From assembly GCF_016808095.1 (NCBI RefSeq), contig NC_068974.1, positions 1,054,001-1,118,000 of the forward strand: a DNA stretch of 64,000 bases, given 5' to 3'. Shown one piece after another: positions 25,401 through 38,923 of this stretch. A program made the translations under genes and the position numbers. Every line of letters starts with the position of its first letter. Within the stretch, counting starts at the first letter, position 1. Under the pieces are notes generated by a model. It saw only the letters and a program-made list of their open reading frames with translations, ran no database searches and had not been told where the DNA came from. The DNA comes from Vigna angularis. Lineage: Eukaryota; Streptophyta; Magnoliopsida; Fabales; Fabaceae.

Positions 25401-26739
25401 CTAACACATCAAAAAATGATATCCATAATCTAACTTCAACTTTCTTATATGTTAAGGTGGTTTCTTTATAATTTATAAAGTTTGATAATAACTTTTTTTT
25501 TCCTTTTACTTTTCATCATTTAGTACATTATTTTTTATCAACAAAGAATATTAGTTTTAGAGATAAATAATTGGTCTAACATCTTTCTCATTTTAGCGTC
25601 CAAACAACATTTAAACATTGAACTTCCAATGAACTCACTCAAGCTTGATGCTTGAGAGACATGTTGCATAATTCTACACTTACAACTCTAACACATTTTT
25701 AATTATCATATATAGTTTATTTCACACTCAATTTTATGTGGACCAATATTTAAATTTGACTAATCCAAATCTCAAAAACATGTTAAAACAAACATATAGA
25801 GTAAACTATATCTTCAAAGATTTTCACAATACTGTAAAAAGATAACAAAAGTTAGCACATATTTAATAGGAAAGACAAGACTTGAAACACTTGATCTTAA
25901 ATATTATACACTTGAACAAAACTACATCCAATTATGCTACAATTTAGCATATGATCTCATAATCTTTTTGAATCCTATGAGGGTCTAACAAATTCGAAAA
26001 TGAATTTGCATTTTATATTTAAGAGTTAAAATCAAAAGAAATTTAAATATATTTACAGTCTGAAATGAATTTTTTTTTTAACATGAAATGAATGAGCATC
26101 AATGGGAAGAAGTTTACTTGGAAAGTGTGAGGGATCTGAATGATTGTGATGAAAGAATATTGTAAGTCGAAATTAAAGACAAGAGTTTGTGGGAAACGTG
26201 TAGAAGTTGCATGGTGAGTCTGAAAGGTGAAAGCAGAAGGAAGAGATAAATGTATATTATAGTTGAAAAATGGACCTTGAAAATAGAGCAGAAGAGCAGA
26301 AATGATAGAGATAGTTTTCATGCAATTCAAGGCCATTTTGTTATCAAGGTGGAGCCACCAAACAACACCTTATTATGTACAAGACATGTAAAAGCAATAT
26401 GAGGATCTTTGTACCACAGTTTAGGAAACTATTACCACCATTTGAAAATGAAAACACACACCTCTATTTATTCTACACAATTAACTCAACCAATTCAACT
26501 ACAATCCTTTAATAACAAAAACTTTTTTAAATTCAATTACCTACAAAATTACTACTTTTCTTAATAATAATTACTTAAGCTCATATTTCTAATTACTTAT
26601 AATTATAAAATAAAATTTAACTGTTATATTGGTAAAAAAATCAATAAATTCAACAATATTAACTTTTCTACTTACTTTAATGTTGGTATACCAACTTATA
26701 CAATTTTATTAAATGGAATTAGATTCAATCTAAATTTGT

Positions 26740-27274
26740 TAGAGCTGTCAAAACGGGTCATCTGGCCCGACCCGGCCTGGTCCACCACGGGTTGGTCACT
26801 TAGTGAGTCAACCAAACCCGGTTCATTTATTAGCGAGCCAGAAAAACTCGAACCCGGCCCAACCCACCACGGGTTGGTGGGCAAACGGGTTGGCACACTA
26901 GCTCACTTAATTACAATTTTTTTTTAATAAAAAAAAATTACAAACTTTCTATAATTTAAATCTAAACAAATTTCACTCCCAACCTGGGTGTTTAATTAAT
27001 TTGAAAATAAGGAACTTAAATAATTTTTTCAAGCAAAAACAAAATCATAAACTTTTTTATAAAGTTAAATTAAATTTTAATAAAATAAAATTAAGTAGGT
27101 GGATTGGTGGGTCAACCCAGCCCACCACGGGTTCAACCCGCATGAACCGGGTTTAAATGAACCGGATTGAAATCTGACCCACATAAAAAAAGTACAATTT
27201 TTTTAAATCAACCCGACTCAAACTCGTGGTGGGCTGGGTTGACCCGCGGGTTGTGACCCATTTTCACAGTTCTA
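26740..27274. mobile_element. hAT-like MITE with terminal inverted repeats and 8-bp flanking repeat
   Basis: The left end reads TAGAGCTGTCAAAACGGGTC, and the right end read on minus is TAGAACTGTGAAAATGGGTC. The flanks are aaatttgt (26732-26739) and aaattttc (27275-27282), a 6-of-8 match that fits an aged 8-bp hAT target duplication. The interior has repeated GC-rich words ('ccaccacgggttgg', 'gggttcaacccg', 'aacccggc'), arranged partly as sub-terminal inverted repeats around an AT-rich centre. Small chance frames in both strands arise from these words. It has no transposase, so it would depend on an autonomous hAT element. Confidence 0.85.
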
Positions 27275-27345
27275 AAATTTTCAGAATAATAACTTTTATA
27301 CCATATTATTGCTATAGAATTTAGGCTTATAATTCAACTTTATCA

Positions 27346-27348
<3 letters not shown>

Positions 27349-27409
<61 letters not shown>
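27349..27409. repeat. (TA)n microsatellite
   Basis: Uninterrupted TA dinucleotides, about 30 units, about 75 bases right of the hAT-like MITE. Confidence 0.97.
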
Positions 27410-27411
<2 letters not shown>

Positions 27412-29328
27412 AATTAATCTTATTGATAGAAATTCTTTATTTTATTATTAATGAAAACACATGCTTTATTTTAATGTGTGTTCATTTTTGTACTAAAAGA
27501 CATTATAATTATTAAAATAAATATAAATATTTTTTATAATTTTATTGTAAATAGTTTTTATTTATTTTTTATGTAATATTTTATTATAAATAATTTTTTT
27601 ACTTTAAAAATAATTAATTTTTGAAAAAAATTGAATTTAAAAGAGTTGTTAAATTTGAATAAGCGGTTAAAATTGATAAATAATTAATAAAAGGTAAATT
27701 AGAAGAAAATATTTATCAAGCAACCATTACTTCAATTACTAGTTTTTAAGATTAAATAATAAATTCAAATTCAAATTTTTAAGATAATATATTATAATCT
27801 ATTAAAATCACCATTGTTAGTTTTATTAAATTTCTTCTTATCTTACTATCATCCAACTATATGTAACATTTAATTAATATTATAAAATTTATGTTTGAGA
27901 TGTCAAATTATAAACCTGAAATGTCTTTTATATAAATCCCCTTTACTTCATGAAGTAACTTCTTAAATTGGATAGACCTTATTTTTAACCAAACAAATAA
28001 TTATTTTTCTCTCATCCCAATAAATTTTTCTCTGAGAAAAAATCATTTTCAAACATTACTGGTGAATGAAATTTCTTGGCAGTAAAAAATTTGAGAGGAA
28101 AAAGATAATATGCAAACATTTATGATTTAATGTTTTTCTATATTATATATTCTGTGAAAACATTTATATATTTAAAGTCAAGGCATGGCATAAAAATTCC
28201 TCAAGTGGCATAAAGTTATTACACCTCAATACCTAAAGATAAATGGCATATCCCGGAAATCCAGTGAGAAATTGACTTTAATTTTTGAAGTCTTAACTCT
28301 TAAGAACAATGCACTTGGAGGCAATGGGCCACACATTCGTTCGTATATATTTTTTAATAAAACTTATTCTCAACAAAAAAATCAGAGGTTAATACATAGA
28401 TATTATCGAAGTTAGTTTTGTTTTTCGAATAAAGTTGTCTCGATGAGAATTGAATCTTTGACAACGTATTAAAACAAATTATCTGGTAACAATGTTAGAT
28501 ACTGTGGTTGTCACACATATTCTGTATTCTGAGTATGAATGATATTCCTTTTGCTTAGAAAGAAAGTGGCAAGAAGAACCTTATCCATTGAATTTGCAGA
28601 AAGCAAAGATTATATTAATATGTCCTTGATGTGTTGGTTGAAAAAGTTAACGAATTGTTGTACAGAAGTTGATGTCATTGGTGAAGAATTATTGGATGTT
28701 TGATAGTATACAACTAACCTGACAAAATTCTAAGATGAAGAAGCAGAAAGCCTTCAAGAGGGGGAAGTACTCAAGACACTGTGCTGTGCTAGCTCATATT
28801 CCTTCCTTCACAGCTTTTTTTTTTCTTTTTCTTTTTAAATTTTGTATCACAGCTCAGCTCCCAGCAGGACTTGGTTCATGGTTTTAGATTTTGTGTTTTC
28901 CTTCTTCAACAGGAACTAGGGCACTCATGGGTCCAAAATCCAGTTTCATCTTTCAGATTTTAACTGTGGAAAACACAACGAGAGGAAGAAAAAGAGGAAG
29001 AAATATAATGTTAAAATGAAAGAAAAATATTTTACTCATATCCGGAACTAGAATATGTTATTAATGAAATAAGTTGTGAACGAGTAAAATTAAAAAATAA
29101 TAATCCTAAAAATAAAATTTTACTAGTAAAGGAGAGGTGGAGGGAGAAATATGTAGTGGTGGAGGAAGCAACACACCCTTCGGATTAATGTATTTCTGCA
29201 ACTCAAGATAATGGCTTCAAATATATGTTACATTGGACTTTTATTTTATGTAAAAAAAATTTTAAAAGTTGATTTAGTAAAATTAAATTTGATTTTTAAA
29301 GTACAGTTTTTAATATAGTGTTAAAAGC

Positions 29329-29353
29329 ATATATATATATATATATATATATA
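29329..29353. repeat. (AT)n microsatellite
   Basis: About 12 uninterrupted AT units. Confidence 0.93.
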
Positions 29354-32300
29354 AAGTTTATTTTAATAAAATTGGTTGTTTGTTAAATTTATTATCTTAA
29401 TATTAATATAAACTTCACTTTACAAATTTCAAATTAATTTTATAAAATTAAATTTGACTAAAAGGTCATTTCTTGATAAAATATAATATGAACAAGAAAA
29501 GTATTACAAGGAGAGTCCATTGTAAATGATAAATAGATGTTTAAGTTAGTAAATGAATAAGAAAATAAATTATTAATATTTGAGAAAGTGATTTAGATGA
29601 ACTTTACTAACATTTTTTCAGGATAATCTTATCATTTATCTTTTTAGAATTTATAATATTATTAAATTATCTTAAGAATTATTAATAAATATAATTTAAC
29701 AGGACAATAAATTGTCTAAACCCATTTGATAAAAAAAAAACAACATTGTCACTTTAAGGATAACTCCTCCCAAGCTCTCAACCTTCAACTAATTTTGACA
29801 TTAGACAAGTGAAGTATTTCCTCAAACAACATTATAAGAAAAAGACTAAATGCTACACATACATTTTCTCACTCAACCATATATAGAAGAATATTTAATG
29901 AGTTCAAGTTTAAGATCAATCTTCAAACTTGTATAACTGTCAAATTCTCCAACAGTAGTCATAGATGATAATAAAGTCTTCATATTTATATTATCTGTCA
30001 TGGTCTTAGAGGACAATTTTCACAAGGTTATACATATTTCAATCTCTCTAATTACTTTTATCCCTTTTAACCTCACCTAAAGCAGTTGAAAAAGAGTTTT
30101 CACTTTTGAATAATCAAATAGAAACCATTAATCAAACCCTGTCTATTCATTGGTAACTTGCATGCAGAAGAAGCTTTTCACTCAGTAACATACAAACATG
30201 TCACAAGCTTTTGGATTTTTCCAGTTTTATACCAACCTTGTTTTATGTTGTTATACTTGTTCTTTATATCCTAAAACAACAACATAGGTTTTGGATCCAT
30301 ATGTTTAACCATGAAAAGAAAAATATCTAAATGGCACAGCAGAAAAAAGACTTCTGAGACTTTTCCTCATAAAATCTGCAGAAAATCTTCACCTGTCAAG
30401 CAACATTTAATTACCGTTAACTAACTCACATATATAATTGGCAATAATGTCGACGAGATTTGACACATCACAAGAAGGTATTATTGTTAAACAATACGAA
30501 AAATGTTGGAAAACACCCCATCATTACCTACAAATTCTTCACAGCTGATTACCTTCGAAACTTCACCATCAGCTTGCAGCAGCATGTCACAGAAAAGATC
30601 TTAACTTTGATAAATTATGATTCACAGTTCCAAAAATTGTTGTATTTGTCACACTTCTATTCACCCTACTCATGATGCACTTGCTCATATCGCATTTCCC
30701 TTTAACATGTTGAGCTTGTTGGGGTACAAACAAAGTTATAAGTCAGATAAAAGAAGAGTTGGATATGAATTTATATAAACACAGTATATCTCCATTGATA
30801 AGAGGCCTTTTGGAGTGATACCAAAAACAAATATGTAAGGACTTGACCCAAAACAGACCATATCTTATCAGCATGGAGATATGTGTACGTTCAACCTTCC
30901 CAACAGAGCTGTGCCACATGAATATGACCTTACCACTTTCTGGTTTTTTACCTTGTGAATCTTCAATTATAAGAACAGCATAACAGGATTTTTTTGTAAG
31001 TTTTCAAGAAAAACTAAATTTATTAAGAAATGAATTTTAATAATGAAGTTTACATATGTTATTGTGTGGTTTGATCACTGTGTGAAAAGAAAAATCAAAT
31101 GAATGAATTTGTCAAGAAACTTATGAAACATCAACTTCAAAAAGACTAAAAATCAATGTACATAATATGAACAGAAAAGGCTTCCCTCTCCTGCAAATAA
31201 GCTTCCATGCCTCCCACTATGTTCATGCATTTCCACTGTGGGAATTGTAAGGCTTCAAAGATGATGACTTCACAGAGGGAAAAGTAAAGAGTGGGGGCTC
31301 CAAAACAACTCAGAAACAGTGGATGAGAAATTGTGTGTCATCAAAATGCAGTGCATATGTGCCGTGATATTAATTAATCAGCACTGAGGTGGCACTGCAA
31401 CACTGTTTTCAGGTTCTGTCCTTATCTGTATGAGGCAGTGAATGAGTAAGATTAAAGCTTGCAGGTAGCTCACAAGAAATAGAAAATCATATAACATAAC
31501 ATAACAAGTGATTCCAAATAATGTTACTAGTCATTTATAATTGTGACTGCACATAACTCCCATTATGTTTCCTCATTAATAGCAGTTCTTGACCACTCAA
31601 CCCTTTTTCAGTACAAAATATGTGTGCAACTTATGCTCCAGATGTCTGATATCTCATATTTACCTTCATTTCCTATACCAGACAATTACAATTATTTGCT
31701 GCAGCTCAAGCATATAAATCAAGAACAGAAAAAGAAAATGCAAATATGAAATGAAACTGCATAAAGATGAGAGAAAGAATAGAAGAGTTTGTATTTATTT
31801 GTTGTTCAACAAAACTGATTGCTTTCTGTTTCTCACTGTAAACCTTGAAAATTGTACAGTGGTTGAATAATGATTTTCTTTTGGATTTTAATCTTTTGGA
31901 TAACCGGTTTGTTATCTATATTAAAAACTTAATTATCTATGTTTTCTTGATTAAAATCTTAGATGCTATCAAGATTTTATTGAATTTTCATTTTCAATAT
32001 AGTATCTGTACAAAAATATTTTTAAAAAAAGCGTTTATTTTAGATTTCTAGTATACCCATTTATTTCTTTTTGAGATGGATGGTGTATTTATAAGTTATC
32101 AAGAGTGTTTTTCTAAAATGATATTGGGCTGCAAGTACAACAAAGCTTTGTTGCATCAGTTCAACCCAAATAGAAAGAAAAAAATATGCTTTGGATCAAA
32201 ATATTAATAAATTACAATAGCAACAAGAGGAAACAACATGCATGCATATTTCATTTCTTAACTTGAAGTCACAAGTTTAGGGGCATGCTTTTTATTTTTC

Positions 32301-32419
32301 CTTCACACCAATGGTATGTACATTTCTATTTATATAATGTTAGTTTCATTGTTGATTAGAAAAGAATCATAATTTTGTACTGATTAAGTTTCACTTCTTA
32401 TCACTCTCATTTGAATTAT

Positions 32420-32800
32420 GGTTTAATGTCTCGGTACGTTTCTATTTTTGTTCGGAATCTCAAATGAGTCCCTTTCTTTTACGACGTCCTGGATCCTTAT
32501 TTTTGTAAAATTGAATCAAAAATTATTTTAATTTTTGCACTCCAATTTAAATTTTATTTTCCGTCTTTGCACTCCAATTTTTAATTCAAAAATTAAAAAA
32601 ATACACTTCACACACGTTTTTAATGTCACATCATTTAAAAAGACACTGTTAGCATACGTGACACCCTCCTTAACTGTGTCTTCTCAATTTGACGGAAAGT
32701 CTCTAATTGCTTCAATTTTACAAAAACAATGACCCAATTGAGACGTCGAAAAAGAAAAGAATCTATTTAAGATTTTGGACGAATTGTGTAATAGATTTTT
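32420..32800. mobile_element. MITE-like element with long inverted arms
   Basis: Left-arm words 'tttcttttacgacgtc' and 'ttttgtaaaattgaatcaa' (about 32474-32520) recur on the minus strand of the right arm as 'tttctttttcgacgtc' and 'ttttgtaaaattgaagcaa' (about 32716-32760). The arms flank an AT-rich centre. It has no coding capacity. The outermost ends are diverged, so exact termini and target duplication are unresolved. Confidence 0.65.
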
Positions 32801-32898
32801 ATGGTTTTCAACTACGTAATATGTCTAAAATATTTTTATACCATATTAATGTATTTAATTGTAGATTGAGATAATTTTTTTTCATTCCATTTAAAATT

Positions 32899-32966
32899 AC
32901 AATAATAATAGACATTATTATTACAATAATAATAGACATTATTATTACAATAGTAGACATTATTAT
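32899..32966. repeat. 24-bp tandem repeat of small palindromes
   Basis: Two full copies and one shortened copy (starts 32899, 32923 and 32947) of a unit whose core is 'aataataatagacattatta'. Each unit is itself a near-palindrome around 'gac'. Confidence 0.88.
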
Positions 32967-34430
32967 AATTATTATTATTATTATTATTGTCATATACATA
33001 ATTTTATTTTAAAAGAAAATATTGAAAACAAACTAATCAAAAAAATATGTGATTTTTAAAAAATAATTGAAATTTCATGTTTATTGGTTCCTTCAACAAA
33101 TGTTATATATTAACTAAAGAGATATTTTGACATTTAATTAACCAGTTTTAGTGTCAATTGTTAAAACTGTTAGATCAATATATATCTCGGGAATTGGTTT
33201 AAAACTAGTTTTAGTCTTTTCGAAAAATTCAAAACATTTTTATGTTTTTAATGAATTTTTCAACCTTTAAAAAATTATAAGTAACAATAAAAAATATCAC
33301 ATAAAAATTTATACTGATTCAACTCTTCAAAATTTATATCCAATATTCTTCTAACAACCTCATGAGAAATTGTTAAGATTATAAAGATACAAGATTTTTC
33401 TATATACTCTAAATCTCTAACCACAACAATAATTCAGAACGAGGTTACAGTAGGAACTTTGCCTACATAGATGAAAAGAATATATAAAATCTAGTTTTCG
33501 CATATATATTTTGATTTATTTTTAAAAACTTTGATTAATGTTATAAATTCATAATTCTTAAAGATGAAAAGAATTTTTCTCCATTATTAAAATTCACTTT
33601 ATCTAAATATTTTAGGATCACAATGATAATATGGATTTCATCATGTGTAACCACTTTGAATGTATCATTCATATGATAATAACAAACTCACAATAAAGAC
33701 ATGTAATATAAAATTAAAAATATTAAGATGTGTTGAGATAAATCTCATAATACATGTCAATATATAGAATAAATTTCTATGAACCAATTTAATTTATATT
33801 CTTTTATATATACATATATATATATATATAATATGTTTGTTTATTTTATTATTATAAGTGAAAATATATATGTTTACCATAATAAAATTATAATCATAAA
33901 AAGACATATAAATAATTTTTACAATTTAATTATAGATAATTTTTATTTATTTAATATATTGTTTTTATTTATATAATTTAGAAAAATAGTTAAATTCTAA
34001 AAAATAATTATTTAAAAACTTAGTTAAATTTAAATAAAATGATAAATAAAAATGAAAAAAAAGGATAATTATAGACTCATTTTTTTATCAAAAGAAAATT
34101 TATAAATAATATATACCACACGAAAATTTCACGTCTTTTAAATTCCATTAAAACTTAAATTACAAAATAATCGAATTACTTACTGTTTAATTAAATACAC
34201 TTTATACCAAAATAATATTAGAATTTAAATCCATTATAATATTTACATTGCATTTTTATACGAATAATATTTTAAAATATACCTATTACTAATTATTTAT
34301 TTCAAGTATAATAAAAAATAATCTAATTAATCAAAATATAACGGTTTTTAAAATAATATAAAAATTAAAAAAAATCAAATTACCCGGTCAGTTTTCATCC
34401 CATTCTCCTGCTTCGTGATTCACTCTCCTA
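32967..34430. other. Gene-free region upstream of the ADP/ATP carrier gene
   Basis: No coding region seen. Very AT-rich, with short TA and TTA tracts (for example near 33808-33830). The last few hundred bases presumably contain the carrier gene's promoter. Confidence 0.6.
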
Positions 34431-34654
34431 CTCCTATAACTACATATTCATAAACAAACTCTTTGTTTCATTCCATTTCCAACAAACTCGCACAGCCACT
34501 CACACTCCTTTTAAAGCTAATCTTTCCCATCCTTTCACCTCATTCTTCCCTCTTTTCTGTCTCAAGCTTCTCGTAATCTTCCTTCTCTTCTGTCTCACGC
34601 TTTCGTAACAAGTTTCCTCTGGGTTACTTTTTCAACCTTAATTTCTCTCTATCA
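34431..34654 (+). promoter_or_regulatory. 5' flank and non-coding leader exon of the carrier gene
   Basis: Base composition changes sharply at about 34400 to a CT-rich leader ('ttcttccctcttttctgtct' type). It ends at a good splice donor, 'atca|gtaagt', at 34654/34655. The matching acceptor is 'gttcag' at 35222-35227, ten bases before the start codon. A 573-bp leader intron is therefore likely, as in many plant housekeeping genes. A weak TATA-like 'ctataacta' is near 34434. The transcript start is not established. Confidence 0.6.
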
Positions 34655-35237
34655 GTAAGTTTTCATTTATTTTTAATAATGTCTAAGAGGGTGGATGATT
34701 GAAATGTCATTGAGATAATAGTAATCATATTTGTATTTATATTCAAATATTATAAATTGAATCAGCTCTAATGAAATGAAATAAAGTATGTTTGCCTCAA
34801 TTTTTGATATTTTAATGGGTTATATTTCATATTTTAATTCTTTGCACGATGTAATTTTAATGTTTGATCGTGTTTTCTCCCTTGCATTTTGCAAAAATTT
34901 TAACTTTTGGAGTTAAAAGGTTGTCAATACTTTCATTGTTTATGTTTTCTTCTTCTCATGTTTCTGTTGTCGGTCTAGAAATTTACCTGGACACGGGACA
35001 TGAGACATTGTTTGATTATTGTTTGTCCTTTATAAGCAGAGCAAGGGGTAAAACATCTTAGATTTCAGCCTAAGATTATATTTTTGAAGTTTAATTGTCA
35101 TACTGTGATTAAGATTTGTGATTGAATTTACTGTCTATCATTAAGATTATATTACAGATTCATTAAGATTTGATGGTTGGATTTTTAAAATGTGTTTGGT
35201 TTTACATGACGAACTTTGGTTGTTCAGGAAAAACATC

Positions 35238-36587
35238 ATGGTTGATCAGGTTCAGCATCCTAGAGTGATGGAGAAGGTTGCAAGTCAGCTACATCTTTTA
35301 ACTGGCCTTCCACTGTACCACCAGAGGCGATCTTTCCAGAATTACTCCAATGCAGCATTTCAGTATCCAGTGATGCCAGCATGCAGAGGTGCAATTGATG
35401 TCTCTGCTGTTGCAGTCTCACCTCTGTTTGTCCCTTCTCCTGCTGAGAAGGGAAACTTCCTCATTGACTTTCTCATGGGTGGAGTTTCTGCTGCCGTCTC
35501 CAAAACTGCTGCTGCCCCCATCGAACGCGTCAAGCTCTTGATCCAGAACCAGGATGAGATGATCAAAGCCGGTAGACTCTCTGAGCCCTACAAAGGTATC
35601 GGTGACTGTTTTAAGAGGACAATGAACGAAGAGGGTTTTGGTTCCCTTTGGAGAGGTAACACTGCAAATGTCATCCGTTATTTCCCTACTCAGGTAAGTA
35701 TTTCCAAGTTAGCAAATTCATTATGCAGTATAACAGTATATGAGATGAATGATCATTCATTGTTTGATTGTACCAGGCACTGAACTTTGCATTCAAGGAC
35801 TACTTCAAGAGGCTTTTCAACTTCAAGAAGGACAAGGATGGTTACTGGAAATGGTTTGCTGGCAACTTGGCCTCAGGAGGTGCTGCCGGTGCCTCTTCCC
35901 TTTTCTTTGTCTACTCCCTTGACTACGCTCGTACCCGTCTGGCTAATGATTCCAAGGCTGCAAAGAAGGGTGGAGAAAGGCAATTCAATGGCCTTGTTGA
36001 TGTCTACAGGAAGACATTAGCTTCTGATGGTGTTGCTGGTCTTTACCGTGGCTTCAACATTTCCTGTGTTGGAATCATCGTGTATCGTGGCCTCTACTTT
36101 GGAATGTATGATTCCCTCAAACCAGTTCTCTTAACCGGCTCTTTACAGGTATCATTCCATGCTTATTTCTTCTAAATCTAGTCGTGTTTAAGGTCGAATG
36201 TAGTTTGTTTTTTTAGTATAACATTGTCAAATGTTTGTTTTTGTCCAAGTATGTATAACATGCAACTGTGATTTTGTTTGGTGTTTGCAGGATAGCTTTT
36301 TCGCTAGCTTTGCTCTTGGATGGTTGATCACGAATGGTGCTGGTTTAGCTTCATACCCAATTGATACTGTGAGAAGAAGAATGATGATGACATCTGGTGA
36401 AGCTGTGAAGTACAAGAGCTCCATGCATGCGTTCACACAGATCCTTCAGAATGAGGGTGCAAAGTCATTGTTTAAGGGAGCTGGTGCCAACATTCTTCGT
36501 GCTGTTGCCGGTGCTGGTGTGCTGGCTGGTTATGACAAGTTGCAGGTCATAGTCTTTGGCAAGAAGTATGGCTCTGGTGGAGCTTAA
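35238..36587 (+). CDS. AAC: Mitochondrial ADP/ATP carrier (adenine nucleotide translocase)
   Basis: Coding exons are 35238-35693, 35777-36148 and 36291-36587, all joined in phase 0, giving 374 aa. Introns are 83 bp and 142 bp with GT-AG borders. The start ATGGTTGATCAG is chosen because it lies just after the leader-intron acceptor; an upstream in-frame ATG at 35190 is intronic. Residues 1-70 form the plant-type N-terminal extension. Three mitochondrial carrier repeats follow, with signatures PIERVK (94-99), SLDYARTRL (199-207) and [11 protein letters not shown] (299-309). The RRRMMM hexamer (304-309) is diagnostic of ADP/ATP carriers. The protein sits in the inner mitochondrial membrane and exchanges cytosolic ADP for matrix ATP. 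Length is close to the usual 380-390 aa of plant forms. All diagnostic residues are present and no defect is seen; function by family knowledge. Confidence 0.97.
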
Positions 36588-36858
36588 TTTTCCACCAGTG
36601 ACTTAGATTAGATGATTATGAAAATCATTGAGTTTATGATTTGCTCAATGCAATTTTGTCCTTTTTTTTTTGTTTAAATTTTGATCAAAGTTTGATATTA
36701 TTGTTTTCTTTGTTATTTATCTGAGTGACACTGTCACTTTTAATTTCATGAAATACTGCTAAATGTTTTGTTTCAGAGAGTTACTTTTATTTCTGCATTT
36801 ACTGTGTTGAATTTAATCTTTTGTTTGTTTGAATGTTGTTGCTTTTCAAATTTTGTAC

Positions 36859-36864
36859 AATAAA
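36859..36864 (+). terminator. Candidate poly(A) signal of the carrier gene
   Basis: A canonical AATAAA lies 272 bases after the stop codon in a T-rich 3' flank, suggesting a 3' UTR of about 290 bases. Plant poly(A) signals are loose, so other sites are possible. Confidence 0.5.
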
Positions 36865-36869
36865 CTCTT

Positions 36870-38923
36870 ATTCTATGTTCCAACCCCAAAGCTAACACAC
36901 TACAAAATATTACTTAAAAAAGCAATTTCATGAACACTGAATATGGTTGTTCATGCAAAGGGTGCAGCTTTTAAGTTAATTGCTATATCTTGTATTCGTT
37001 TTACAGTAGATAAATAATATTTCCTTCATTATAAAAGAAAATAGTCGTTTGAGATATGTCATGCTGATTAAGAAAAATCTATGTATATTTAGTATGAATA
37101 AGTTAACCAAATCAAATTTTTGAAAACAAAATCTGATGAATTTCGTTAGATTATTGGGAACAGAAACAAAACCACCATAGGGAATATAAGTTAAATTTAA
37201 AAAAATTTGAAAATGACAACATAAAAATGTTGAAGGAATCAAAACTAGTTTTTGATTATTTTGAGTAATAAAAACATAGTTTATCCTGCATTTTTTCTTG
37301 ATTGTTGTACTACTTTATACATGGAAATTCGATATATATGATATTTAGCTATTTTGAAGAGATTTATAAGATGATTTTGAAAGTAAAATATATTTTTTTC
37401 AGTATATGTTCTTTAGTACTCCTTCTTTTTTTAGTTTTCTTTGAGATTTCTATCTCTTTATCGTTTTAATTGAATTTTCATCGCATATGTAACTTGTTTT
37501 TTTTTTCTTTTACACCACTTTGTCTTTTTCTATTTAATTTAGGTACACTTGTCCCTATCTTCTTCGTTTGACTCAATGAGCTTCCCAATGTTCCAACCAA
37601 TCTGTGGACCCAAGAGCAAATAAAGTTAGAACAAACATCTATATTCAATTTAAAAATAATATTACCCATGATAATATGAAAATAATCATATAAAATAATG
37701 CCAAAAAAAATTAATTTTAGATAAAATTTTCACAATTGTTTTTTGAAAGAGGAAGAAAGCTAACCTTTCTGAATAAAAATAAAGATTTTACTAAAAAAAT
37801 TACGTTCCTTTTGTCAAACTATTTAACATGGTAACAAACTAAAAGTTTTTGATAGAAAGCAGAACATTAATACAAATTTTCAAACACAGATAATAAAAAT
37901 TGACAGAACTGAACATTCACTGTTAGTATTAATTGAATTCCAAGAGAAAAAGGAAATTGAACGAGACATGCTCTGTGATTAGAGGTACCTTATGCATTGT
38001 CATAATAAATTTAGCTTTTTTATTTATTAAAGTCGTTGGTTTTGGGAGGTGAACCCTGTTTAGGTCTACAAAAGGGATTGTATGGTTTCAGAAATTCAGA
38101 ATTTGAATGCTGAAAAAACAGCTGTATGTGGCACACACTGTAGTGTCGTTTGCAGCAGACACATTTGTCTCTGATGAATTCTGCTTCTGCAGATTTTTCA
38201 TCTTTTCTTGCATGGTGTTGCTTGTTACTTATTATACATATATTTTTTTTCTTTTATGAATAGGAACAAATTTAGAAAACATACAATAACTCAACGCATT
38301 GAGTTGTGTTTTCCTTAACATTCATATTACCATTTTCTTTTTTATCTTAGTTTATAATTTTTTTTTAAGTTTTAAATTTTACTACTTTATTACCTTTTGT
38401 TAAATTCTTGATCATCATAGGATAGATGTGGTGATCACCATTTTTTTTATATCATCTCCACTTCCAACCATCTTTAATGTTGTAAAATTTGGTGGGCACA
38501 TATATATATTTTTTTTTGTGCCATTTCCAACTTCAATTCATCTTTTCCTTTCACCATAACCTAGATTTCAATGTTTCATTCATTCAATGGTTAATTTCAC
38601 CCTCTAAATCAACTTATCTCTTAAATTCTCTCGTTATTTTCTCATAAATTAATTCAATTTCATCCAATTTTAACCTGAGTTTATTTCCACTTGAATTAAT
38701 ATCTGGTTCTTCTTTATTATCTGGACATAAGTGTGTTTTTTGTCTTTTAAATTGAGATAATATTTTTCTTAAAATACATTTTATTTTAGTCTTTAATTCT
38801 ACGCAATATCATTTTAAAAATTTAGTAAAGACTTGAATATTTTTTGGGCAATATTTTTTTAAGTTCAGCCTAGTCAGTTTGGATTTGTTCCTTTAACACA
38901 TGAATCAAATAAATATCTTCTGA
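36870..38923. other. Gene-free intergenic region
   Basis: No recognisable genes. Chance frames at 36976-37242 and 37478-37669 on minus lack any domain. A more complex island at about 38040-38220 has no coding match. Confidence 0.6.

Larger units (their letters stand above)
19201..26739. other. Gene-free intergenic region
   Basis: No recognisable coding region on either strand. Less AT-rich islands occur near 21180-21560, 21960-22140, 23580-23880 and 24300-24830. They carry no domain-bearing frames and could be regulatory or unannotated non-coding RNA. Open frames at 21336-21554 and 26043-26336 have no family resemblance. Confidence 0.6.
27275..32419. other. Gene-free intergenic region
   Basis: No recognisable genes. 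It includes two (TA)n tracts. Islands of more even base composition lie at about 28550-28960 and 30100-31440. They have no convincing frames; regulatory or non-coding RNA content cannot be judged from sequence alone. Confidence 0.6.

Noticed and set aside
26696..26927. Two short frames on opposite strands with Pro/Gly/Trp-rich products.
   Set aside because: Generated by the GC-rich terminal words of the hAT-like MITE.
34864..35061. 65-codon frame upstream of the ADP/ATP carrier start.
   Set aside because: It lies within the probable leader intron and has no recognisable domain.
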